Of a DNA stretch of 13,600 nt, positions 1-6,013 are shown piece after piece. How positions within the stretch are numbered: the first letter of the stretch is position 1; every line of letters begins with the position of its first letter. The stretch spans positions 1 through 13,600 of the forward strand of contig CAADWS010000008.1 of NCBI GenBank assembly GCA_900752815.1, read 5' to 3'. Under the pieces are notes generated by a model. That model worked only from the letters and a program-made list of their open reading frames with translations. It made no database searches and was not told where the DNA came from. Made by a program: the position numbers and the translations under genes. The stretch is from Bacteroidaceae bacterium. Lineage in GTDB: Bacteria > Bacteroidota > Bacteroidia > Bacteroidales > Bacteroidaceae.

Positions 1-245
1 CACTTCTAATTTACTAAATATCAGCGATATGCGCAACCTTTCATACATAAATATTTTATCGATTTAATTCCGCCAACGGGTTAGTAACCTTTATTTCTTT
101 CAGTTTTGGTTTTATTTTTTTATCCTCCGATGCCACGGCATGATTATCCTGACCAGCAACCCCAATCAGGAAAACACAGGCAGAAACCGCGGCGATGCGT
201 GCAGGACAGGCGATGCAAGGGATAGGCGATGCAAGGGATAGGCGA
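1..245. other. non-coding flank of the first repeat
   Basis: I see no convincing gene here. Positions 1-140 are AT-rich and unique. From about 141 the sequence matches the flank that also follows the other repeat copies (a CAACCCCAATCAGG-like stretch, then GCAGAAACCGC and GATGCGTGCAGG). Positions 209-240 are a perfect tandem duplication of the 16-mer GGCGATGCAAGGGATA, and the first bases of the repeat (GGCGATGTAGGGA, from 241) read like a degenerate third unit. A minus-strand frame ending at 56 has a lysine-rich tail outside the repeat, but nothing supports it as a gene. Confidence 0.5.
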
Positions 246-433
246 TGTAGGGACGTACCGGCAGGTGCGTCCGACATGTCAACCGGCCGGAGGATGCTAC
301 TACAAAGAACGGATGCCACTGAACCTCCGCGGGCCGACCCTTTACATCCCGTCTTTTATCAACGTCTGTGCGCTGTGCCGGCCTACGTTCATTTTGAAAA
401 ACAACGGACGCACCTTGTCGGTACGTCCCTACA
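246..433. repeat. GTAG-type REP doublet, copy 1
   Basis: A 188-bp element bounded by imperfect terminal inverted repeats of about 28 bp: TGTAGGGACGTACC at the left and GGTACGTCCCTACA at the right. Each end also folds on itself. At the left, GGACGTACC (251-259) pairs with GGTGCGTCC (264-272) around a GGCA loop. At the right, GGACGCACC (406-414) faces GGTACGTCC (420-428). The layout GTAG, hairpin, spacer, inverted hairpin, GTAG is that described for REP doublets (REPINs) mobilised by RAYT transposases of the Y1 family. No transposase is in the window. This copy has lost part of the internal inverted repeat that copy 3 keeps. Confidence 0.75.
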
Positions 434-540
434 TCCCCTTGCTGATAGGCAACCCCGATCAGGGATAAGGAGGCAGAGGCAGAAACCGCGATGCGTGCAG
501 GACGACAATCGGAATCAGAAAAAAGGATTTTCCCATTTTT
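434..540. other. repeat-flank sequence after copy 1
   Basis: This non-coding stretch is a diverged version of the sequence between repeat copies 2 and 3. Shared blocks are GCTGATAGGCAACC (GCTGACCGGCAACC elsewhere), AATCAGGGATA-like text, GGCAGAAACCGCGAT and CGTGCAGGAC. The duplicated unit is therefore larger than the hairpin-bounded core. No gene is supported. Confidence 0.5.
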
Positions 541-572
541 TTTGGTGATTCGAATATTATTCTGTATATTTG
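541..572 (+). promoter_or_regulatory. Bacteroidetes-type promoter of tRNA-Ala
   Basis: The -33 element TTTG lies at 541-544 and the -7 element TATATTTG at 565-572, matching TAnnTTTG exactly. The spacer is 20 nt, the usual distance for the primary sigma factor of this phylum. Initiation would fall near 577-580, about 15 nt before the mature tRNA. Confidence 0.8.
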
Positions 573-593
573 CAGCGTCTTTTATACGACAAC

Positions 594-667
594 GGGGCAT
601 TAGCTCATCTGGCTAGAGCGTTTGACTGGCAGTCAAGAGGTGGCGAGTTCGAGTCTCGCATGCTCCA
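594..667 (+). tRNA. tRNA-Ala (anticodon GGC)
   Basis: A full cloverleaf can be drawn. The acceptor stem is 594-600 with 660-666, including a G-U pair at the third position, which is the alanine identity element G3-U70. The D stem is GCTC (603-606) with GAGC (616-619). The anticodon stem is 621-625 with 633-637 around the loop CTGGCAG (626-632), giving anticodon GGC. The T stem is GCGAG with CTCGC around TTCGAGT (648-654). The discriminator is A667, and CCA is not encoded (CGA follows). The gene is monocistronic, with its own promoter and terminator. Confidence 0.96.
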
Positions 668-681
668 CGAACCTAACAAAG

Positions 682-719
682 GCAGTTCCGCACATTCCCG
701 TCGGAACTGCTTTTTTTTT
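682..719 (+). terminator. intrinsic terminator after tRNA-Ala
   Basis: GCAGTTCCG (682-690) pairs perfectly with CGGAACTGC (702-710) around an 11-nt loop. Nine T residues follow (711-719). It starts 15 nt after the tRNA, so it ends that transcript. Confidence 0.9.
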
Positions 720-983
720 GCAACTGCATTTTTCTTCCCCTGTCTTTGGCTGCTGCCTTCATTCCTCTCCTTACTTCTGTTTTTTCTAAACCGCCTTTTC
801 GGAAAACCGCACGACCGCACGGGAACATGAAAAGGACAGATCGGACGCACCGAAACCGGCACGTTTCTCTCTCCCCGTAGCTCTCCGCCTTCCATCCTCC
901 ATATTCCCTTTTCTTACCCTCCGCCATCTCCCGCGCAACCGGAATCGGGCACCCGAAATGTGCTTTTTCCATGCGGAAACGGG
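720..983. other. non-coding stretch between tRNA and putative origin
   Basis: This is pyrimidine-rich on the + strand. Open frames cross it on the minus strand, but they run straight through the terminator or the DnaA-box region and look compositional. I see no gene, promoter or clear repeat here. Confidence 0.5.
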
Positions 984-1452
984 TGTGGAGAACCGTGTGG
1001 AGAACCGGTGAAAAACAACGGGATAACCAATGGAAAAAGGGTAAAACCGAAGGCCGGATGACGGGGTAGTGTTTTCCACATTTTCCCCACCGTTTTTTGG
1101 GTTTCTTCCACCTGTTTCCCACCGAAAAAGGCGGACTTTCCCACCTGTCATCCGATGCCTGCAAAAAAACAGGCACATTTTTTTCCACAGGCTGTGCATA
1201 ATTCGAGGCACATCAAACCGCCACACGCCTTAAAGGCCTTGACATCCACCGGTCTGCATCCCCCGTCGCCCCGCAACAGACCGGTGGAAAAAAATGTGGA
1301 GAATGCGGAGAACCCTGTGGATAAAAAAAACGACACCGTTCCCTATTCCGTATTTCTCCACATTTTCCACATACATATATAATCATCTACATATTTCTCT
1401 CTTATTTATAAAAAAAGAAATACAAAATATGATAATAAATAAGTGTGGGGAA
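984..1452. other. oriC: candidate replication origin (DnaA-box cluster and AT-rich unwinding region)
   Basis: Ten 9-mers match or nearly match the DnaA box TTATNCACA. Two are perfect: TGTGCATAA (1193-1201) and TGTGGATAA (1316-1324). Three are TTTTCCACA (1072-1080, 1181-1189, 1363-1371). TTCTCCACA or its complement occurs at 984-992, 996-1004, 1295-1303 and 1354-1362, and TGTGGGGAA at 1444-1452. The boxes at 1354 and 1363 are back to back and abut an AT-rich tract (about 1371-1442) that would suit a DNA unwinding element. No protein gene covers the region. dnaA and dnaN are absent from the window, and in this phylum I would not rely on the origin lying beside dnaA. A plasmid-type origin is the alternative, but the surrounding tRNA and metabolic genes favour a chromosome. 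Confidence 0.68.
1245..1288. repeat. 12-bp inverted repeat inside the putative origin
   Basis: TCCACCGGTCTG (1245-1256) and CAGACCGGTGGA (1277-1288) are perfect reverse complements separated by 20 nt. Neither strand shows a T-tract downstream, so it does not look like a terminator. It sits between the two perfect DnaA boxes and may be a structural or protein-binding element of the origin. Confidence 0.6.
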
Positions 1453-1701
1453 AACGGGGGTGGGGAAAACTCCGGAAGAAAGAGGGCGACGGACGGAGAA
1501 CGACAGGAAGGGTCGCCCCCCATGGCGTGAGAGACACGGCAAGGATGGTCGCCGCCATGGGGAACAGAAAAAGAAAGACGGCGGAAAGGAAACACCAGCG
1601 AAAAAAAACGGTGACGGTGCGCGACGGAAGACGGGGTGCGGAAGGAGGAAAAGGCAGGAACCGTGGCGATGCGTGCAGGCCGGCAATGCAGGGGCCGGCG
1701 A
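1453..1701. other. non-coding purine-rich stretch
   Basis: This lies between the putative origin and repeat copy 2. It is rich in A and G on the + strand. Reading frames cross it but have low-complexity Arg/Lys-rich products and continue into the repeats, so I do not call a gene. From about 1652 it merges into repeat-flank sequence (GGCAGGAACCGTGGCGATGC). Confidence 0.5.
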
Positions 1702-1924
1702 TGTAGGGACGTACCGGCAGGTGCGTCCGACGTTTCAACCGGCCGGAGGATGCATCTACAAAGAACGGATACCCTTGAACCTCCGCGGGCCAGCCGGTGC
1801 CTTCCCCAAAAGAATCTCCACAGGCCGACCCTTTGCATCCCGTCTTTTATAAGCGTCTGTGCGCTGTGCCGGCATCCGTTCATTTTGAAAAACAACGGAC
1901 GCACCTTGTCGGTACGTCCCTACA
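1702..1924. repeat. GTAG-type REP doublet, copy 2 (with 35-bp insertion)
   Basis: It has the same terminal inverted repeats as copy 1: TGTAGGGACGTACC at the start and GGTACGTCCCTACA at the end. It is 223 bp because an extra 35 bp (about 1792-1826) interrupts the interior. The extra piece is bracketed by GGCC, consistent with a slippage or short-repeat event. The right-hand part, including GTGCCGGCATCCGTTCATT, matches copy 3 closely. Confidence 0.75.
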
Positions 1925-2015
1925 TGACACTGCTGACCGGCAACCGGAATCAGGGATATGGAGGCAAAGGCAGAAACCGCGATACGTGCAGGACAGGCGA
2001 TGCAGGGGTAGGCGA
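1925..2015. repeat. spacer shared between repeat copies
   Basis: This 91-nt sequence joins copies 2 and 3 and resembles the sequences before copy 1 and after copies 1 and 3: GCTGACCGGCAACCGGAATC, a GGCAAAGGCAGAAACCGC-like block, then GCAGGACAGGCGATGCAGGG. With the core it forms a composite unit of about 314 bp (start of copy 2 to start of copy 3). Confidence 0.55.
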
Positions 2016-2203
2016 TGTAGGGACGTACCGGCAGGTGCGTCCGACGTGTCAACCGGCCGGAGGATGCATCTACAAAGAACGGATGCCCTGAATCTCCGCG
2101 CACCGCCCCTTTGCATCCCGTCTTTTAATAAGCGTCTGTGCGCTGTGCCGGCATCCGTTCATTTTGAAAAACAACGGACGCACCTTGTCGGTACGTCCCT
2201 ACA
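2016..2203. repeat. GTAG-type REP doublet, copy 3
   Basis: A 188-bp element with the same ends as copy 1 (TGTAG at 2016-2020, CTACA at 2199-2203) and the same self-folding hairpins at each end. Inside, GAACGGATGCC and GGCATCCGTTC form a perfect 11-bp inverted repeat nested within the terminal ones, so the element can fold as one long cruciform. Confidence 0.75.
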
Positions 2204-2426
2204 TCCCCCTGCTGGCCGGCAACCGGAATCAGGGATAAGGGTGCCCTTGCCGACCGGCTTTAATCAGACAGTCGGTCCTTTCTGTTTTTTTACAGCACGG
2301 ATGCTGTTTCTTTCGATTTTTATTGTTTCCTTTGAAAGAGATATATGATGAAAAGTTTTCGGCATCATCAGCCAGGGAAACAGTTTCAGTACATATCTAT
2401 AATATCTATATCTATTTATTTTTTTT
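2204..2426. other. leader region of the sialic acid locus
   Basis: The first 35 nt are repeat flank. ACAGCA (2292-2297), CGGA loop, TGCTGT (2302-2307) followed by a T-rich run is a short hairpin that may end transcription coming out of the repeats. Positions 2384-2426 are very AT-rich with TATCTAT-like iterations. I could not find a promoter matching TTTG-N20-TAnnTTTG; a TTTG at 2331 lacks a good partner. Confidence 0.4.
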
Positions 2427-3647
2427 ATGGTGAAAATCGGTTTTACAAGAAGTTTATTGATGTCGGTCGTGTTGGGCAGCTTGGTGTTGTCGTGTTCGGG
2501 TGAGGGTAAGCCGGCTGCGGCCGTTCTCCCCGACTATCCTGTGCGGGGCGGAGTGTCGGCACCGTTTGCCGGTTTTCTCGGCGACCGTCTGGTGTTGGGC
2601 GGTGGGTGTAACTTTCCCGGCGTGGCGGCTGCCGACGGCGGTCAGAAGGTGTATTATGCAGATTCCTATATAACGGATGTTACGGCCGGAAGTCCCGTCT
2701 GGCAGTCGGCAGGGCCTTTGCCTGAGCCTTTGGCCTATGGTGCTTTTGCAGAAAGCACAGACGGACTGGTATGGGCCGGAGGGCTGGGTCCCGATTCGGC
2801 TGCACGGCGTGTGTTGCTTGTACGGGAATCGGGCGACTCCATATCCCTTGTGCGGCTTCCGGATTTGCCTGTAGCCATTGACAACGGAGCCGCCGCAGCG
2901 GTGGGCAATGATGTGTATGTGGCCGGCGGCAACCAGCAGGCCGGCGGCAACGGCCTCTATGTGCTCCGCAACGGAGCGACGGCGTGGGTTCGCCTGGCCG
3001 ACTGTCCCTCGGGGCCCAGGGTGCAACCGGTGTTGCTCTATGCCGGCGGTCGCCTTTATCTGGCCGGCGGTTTTGCCTATGATGCTGCCACCAACAGCTG
3101 CACGCTGCATTCGGACATGTTGCCCTATTGTCTTGAAACGGGCAAATGGGAAGCCCCTGTTCCCTTTCCCCGGAAGCCGGACGGTACGCCCTATGCTCTT
3201 TCGGGCGGTGCGGGGGTGGTTTGCGACGGTTCTCTCTATCTGACGGGAGGCGTGGACTACCGTATTTTTAAGGACGCGATGGAGGGGCGGGCGCCTGCCG
3301 ACTACATGAGACGACCGGCGGATTGGTACCGTTTCAACAGCGACGTGTTGCGCTACCGGCCCGATAAAGGCATCTGGGAGATTGCGCCGGAGGTGAAGGG
3401 GATGGACAAGGCCGGCGGTGTGCTGCTCTGCCGCAACCGCTGCCTGTATATGGCGGTGGGGGAAACGAAACCGGGCATACGGACATCCGAAGTGGTGGTG
3501 CAGCCTATCGACAGTCTCCACTTCTCCTCTGTGAGGTTATTGCGGAAGCAGGAGGACGCGGGGATGGCATCTGCTGCGGAAACGGAAAGAAAAGGGAAGT
3601 GGCGCGTGGCTAAACGGCGCGTTTCGAAAATTCCGCCTTTTCCCTGA
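2427..3647 (+). CDS. nanM: NanM-like kelch lipoprotein (N-acetylneuraminate epimerase/mutarotase)
   Basis: A 406-residue protein, probably a periplasmic lipoprotein: a hydrophobic signal peptide ends in LVLSC, with Cys23 as the lipidated residue. The mature part has repeated kelch blades, visible as GGGCNFPG (58-65), VWAGG, VYVAGG, LYLAGG and LYLTGG, as in the cyclically permuted mutarotases. NanM interconverts the alpha and beta anomers of Neu5Ac released by sialidases, so that the right form reaches the transporter. Its place directly before nanA, nanE and an MFS gene supports this. The last ~35 residues are basic and outside the kelch fold, which suggests a lost original stop or a lineage-specific tail. 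The start follows a T-rich tract without a Shine-Dalgarno, normal for this phylum. Confidence 0.85.
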   Translation: MVKIGFTRSLLMSVVLGSLVLSCSGEGKPAAAVLPDYPVRGGVSAPFAGFLGDRLVLGGGCNFPGVAAADGGQKVYYADSYITDVTAGSPVWQSAGPLPEPLAYGAFAESTDGLVWAGGLGPDSAARRVLLVRESGDSISLVRLPDLPVAIDNGAAAAVGNDVYVAGGNQQAGGNGLYVLRNGATAWVRLADCPSGPRVQPVLLYAGGRLYLAGGFAYDAATNSCTLHSDMLPYCLETGKWEAPVPFPRKPDGTPYALSGGAGVVCDGSLYLTGGVDYRIFKDAMEGRAPADYMRRPADWYRFNSDVLRYRPDKGIWEIAPEVKGMDKAGGVLLCRNRCLYMAVGETKPGIRTSEVVVQPIDSLHFSSVRLLRKQEDAGMASAAETERKGKWRVAKRRVSKIPPFP

Positions 3648-3652
3648 TATTG

Positions 3653-3684
3653 TTTGCCTTTCTGAAGAAAAATCCCTATATTTG
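3653..3684 (+). promoter_or_regulatory. Bacteroidetes-type promoter of nanA
   Basis: TTTG (3653-3656), 20-nt spacer, TATATTTG (3677-3684): a perfect match to the phylum consensus, starting 5 nt after the stop of the kelch gene. A transcript would begin near 3690, leaving a leader of under 30 nt. The nanA frame stays open upstream to a TTG at 3682, but that codon is inside the -7 element, so the ATG at 3718 is the real start. Confidence 0.8.
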
Positions 3685-3717
3685 CGACAGCGAAAAAAAA
3701 TAAAAGCAAGTGAGATT

Positions 3718-4635
3718 ATGGAAAAAATTATAGGACTTATCGATGCTCCGTTCACGCCGTTTGACGCCAACGGAGAAGTCAACCTGAAGCCCATCGAGGC
3801 CTATGCGCAGATGCTGGCCAAGAACGGACTGAAGGGCGTGTTTATCAACGGGTCGTCGGGCGAAGGCTACATGCTGACCGAAGAGGAGCGTATGCGACTG
3901 GCCGAAGAGTGGGTGAGAGTGGCTCCCGAAGGCTTCAAAGTCATCGTACACGTGGGCAGCTGCTGCGTCAAGGCCAGCCGGATGCTGGCGGAGCATGCGC
4001 AGAAAATAGGAGCCTGGGGCATCGGGGCCATGGCGCCTCCCTTCCCGAAAATCGGACGCATTGAGGAACTGGTGAAATATTGCGAGGAAATCGCTGCCGG
4101 CGCACCCGGTCTGCCTTTCTATTATTACCACATCCCGGCCTTCAACGGTGCCTACCTCCCCATGGTGGAACTGCTCAAGGCGGTGGACGGACGCATCCCC
4201 AACTTCGCCGGCATCAAATATACCTTTGAGAGCATCTACGAATACAACCAGTGCAGGCTCTACAAGGACGGGAAGTATGACATGCTCCACGGACAGGACG
4301 AAACGATACTTCCCTCGCTCGCCATGGGCGGCGCGCAGGGCGGCATCGGAGGTACGACCAACTACAACGGCGTGAACCTTGTGGGCATCCTTGACGCCTG
4401 GAAGGCCGGCGACATTGAAAAGGCACGCGAACTCCAGAACTTCTCGCAGGACGTCATCAACGTCATCTGCCACTACCGCGGCAACATCGTGGCCGGCAAG
4501 CGCATCATGAAACTCATCGGACTCGACCTGGGCAAAAACCGTACGCCTTTCCAGAACATGACCGACGAGGAGGAAGCCCGCATGAAGGCCGAACTTGAGG
4601 CCATCGGCTTCTTCGGCCGTTGCAACCGTTTCTGA
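3718..4635 (+). CDS. nanA: N-acetylneuraminate lyase
   Basis: A 305-residue cytoplasmic class I aldolase of the DHDPS/NAL family, at the usual length. It splits Neu5Ac into N-acetylmannosamine and pyruvate. The carboxylate-binding motif GSSGEG is at 45-50, the catalytic tyrosine is Tyr137 in YYYHIP (135-140), and the Schiff-base lysine is Lys167 in FAGIKYT. These match the E. coli NanA residues (Ser-Thr-Gly-Glu loop, Tyr137, Lys165). The nearby phrase NFAGIKYTFES is typical of sialate lyases rather than dihydrodipicolinate synthases. In Bacteroides the gene is also called nanL. It heads an operon with nanE, 42 nt downstream, and has its own consensus promoter. Confidence 0.95.
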   Translation: MEKIIGLIDAPFTPFDANGEVNLKPIEAYAQMLAKNGLKGVFINGSSGEGYMLTEEERMRLAEEWVRVAPEGFKVIVHVGSCCVKASRMLAEHAQKIGAWGIGAMAPPFPKIGRIEELVKYCEEIAAGAPGLPFYYYHIPAFNGAYLPMVELLKAVDGRIPNFAGIKYTFESIYEYNQCRLYKDGKYDMLHGQDETILPSLAMGGAQGGIGGTTNYNGVNLVGILDAWKAGDIEKARELQNFSQDVINVICHYRGNIVAGKRIMKLIGLDLGKNRTPFQNMTDEEEARMKAELEAIGFFGRCNRF

Positions 4636-4677
4636 TTTCGTTTTTCCACCCTGACATAAAAAAAGGAATACTGCCTT

Positions 4678-5859
4678 ATGGATAAAAACAGTTATCTGAA
4701 ATATTGGGCCGGAAGATACCGTGACGACCTGCTGGAAAACATTATGCCCTTCTGGATGGAGCACGGGCTCGACTGCCAGAACGGAGGCATCTATACCTGT
4801 GTGGACCGCGGAGGCCAACTCATGGACCCCACCAAGTCGGTGTGGTTCCAGGGGCGCTTCGCCTTCACCTGCTGCTTTGCCTATAATGAGGTGGAGCCGC
4901 GCCGCGAATGGCTCGACGCCGCCCGCAGCACGCTCGACTTCATCGAGGCCCACTGCTTCGACAAGGACGGGCGCATGTATTTTGAAGTGGCCGCCGACGG
5001 CACTCCCCTGCGCAAGCGCCGCTATGTCTTCAGCGAGAGCTTCGCCGCTATCGCCATGGCCGAATATGCCCGCGCCACCGGCAACCGCGAATATGCCGAA
5101 AAGGCTCTCCGCCTCTTCAAGGAAATGCGGCGGTTTCTGGCCACACCGGGACTGCTGGAGCCCAAATATCTCCCCACACTCGAAGCGCAGGGACACTCCA
5201 TCACGATGATTATGATTAACGTGGCCTCACGCATCAGGCTCGTCATCAGCGACCCTGAACTCGACGCGCAGATAGATGAATCGGTTTATGCCCTGCGCCA
5301 TTATTTCATGCATCCCGAATTCAAGGCCCTGCTCGAAACGGTGGGTCCAAAGGGCGAATTCATTGACACCATCAACGGGCGGCTCATCAATCCGGGCCAC
5401 TGCATCGAAACCTCCTGGTTCCTGCTCGACGTGGCGGCCGACCGCGGCGGCGACCCCGAACTGACACAGACGGCGCTCACCATCCTCGACTGGTCGTGGA
5501 AATGGGGATGGGACGAACAGTATGGCGGCATCATCAACTTCCGCGACTGCAAGAACTATCCCGTGCAGGACTATTCGCAGGACATGAAGTTCTGGTGGCC
5601 GCAGACCGAGGCCATCATTGCCACCCTCTACGCCTACAAGGTGACGGGCGATGAGAAATATCTGCGGATGCACCAGCAAATCAGCGACTGGACCTATGCC
5701 CACTTCCCCGACCACGAAATGGGCGAATGGTATGGCTACCTGCACCGTGACGGCAGTGTGGCGCAACCGGCCAAGGGCAACCTCTTCAAAGGTCCCTTCC
5801 ACATTCCGAGAATGATGACAAAGGGCTACGCCCTGTGCCGGGAACTGCTGAAGGACTGA
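4678..5859 (+). CDS. nanE: AGE/RenBP-family N-acetylmannosamine 2-epimerase
   Basis: A 393-residue protein of the N-acylglucosamine 2-epimerase family, an (alpha/alpha)6 barrel of the usual length. It converts ManNAc to GlcNAc without prior phosphorylation, the step that distinguishes the Bacteroides fragilis pathway from the NanK/NanE route of enterobacteria. Residues expected in the active site are present: Arg60 in WFQGRF, His241 and Glu244 in NPGHCIETSW, and His375 in FKGPFHIPR, matching the two catalytic histidines of Anabaena AGE and mammalian RenBP. An AAAGGA stretch lies upstream of the ATG. It follows nanA closely and must share its transcript. The symbol follows Bacteroides usage; the protein is not homologous to E. 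coli NanE. Confidence 0.92.
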   Translation: MDKNSYLKYWAGRYRDDLLENIMPFWMEHGLDCQNGGIYTCVDRGGQLMDPTKSVWFQGRFAFTCCFAYNEVEPRREWLDAARSTLDFIEAHCFDKDGRMYFEVAADGTPLRKRRYVFSESFAAIAMAEYARATGNREYAEKALRLFKEMRRFLATPGLLEPKYLPTLEAQGHSITMIMINVASRIRLVISDPELDAQIDESVYALRHYFMHPEFKALLETVGPKGEFIDTINGRLINPGHCIETSWFLLDVAADRGGDPELTQTALTILDWSWKWGWDEQYGGIINFRDCKNYPVQDYSQDMKFWWPQTEAIIATLYAYKVTGDEKYLRMHQQISDWTYAHFPDHEMGEWYGYLHRDGSVAQPAKGNLFKGPFHIPRMMTKGYALCRELLKD

Positions 5860-5888
5860 AACGTTTCCGGACTGAATGCCCGCGGACA

Positions 5889-5905
5889 CCGGATGCCGCA
5901 TCCGG
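5889..5905 (+). other. hairpin in the nanE-nanT gap
   Basis: CCGGATG, CCG, CATCCGG is a perfect 7-bp stem. Downstream, AAGCGG (5926-5931) can pair with CCGCTT around an inner TTGC/GCAA hairpin (about 5937-5948), followed by a pyrimidine-rich tract. The 154-nt gap is long for this operon, so it may hold an attenuator or an mRNA-stabilising structure that sets the transporter level. Confidence 0.5.
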
Positions 5906-6013
5906 CATACTTGATGAAGTGGGGAAGCGGTGGCGTTGCTTTTGCAAGGGCGATGCCGCTTCTTCACCTTCTTCCTTTTCATTTTGAGCCTTTCTTACCT
6001 TAAAGACAGAATA

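Noticed and set aside
56..319. Minus-strand frame of 87 codons ending in a lysine-rich tail
   Set aside because: Most of it is a translation of repeat copy 1 and its flank. Only about 23 residues are outside, without a recognisable family or start. It could be the tail of a decayed gene, but nothing shows it.
673..1226. Minus-strand frames of 146 and 171 codons
   Set aside because: They run through the tRNA terminator or the DnaA-box cluster, have biased composition from the pyrimidine-rich + strand, and show no domain.
1383..1904. Minus-strand frame of 173 codons
   Set aside because: It spans the AT-rich origin tract, a purine-rich spacer and repeat copy 2, three unrelated kinds of sequence, so it is chance.
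195..2348. Several overlapping frames of 79-183 codons with HLPVRPYIA-like or VGTSLH-like text
   Set aside because: These are translations of the REP-like ends in various frames. The same peptides recur wherever the repeat occurs, which marks them as spurious.
2454..3521. Minus-strand frame of 355 codons opposite nanM
   Set aside because: Arg/His-rich shadow. The + strand has a lipoprotein signal and kelch repeats.
3676..5196. Minus-strand frame of 506 codons opposite nanA and nanE
   Set aside because: The + strand proteins have complete active sites and normal lengths. The antisense frame is a shadow of GC-rich codon use.
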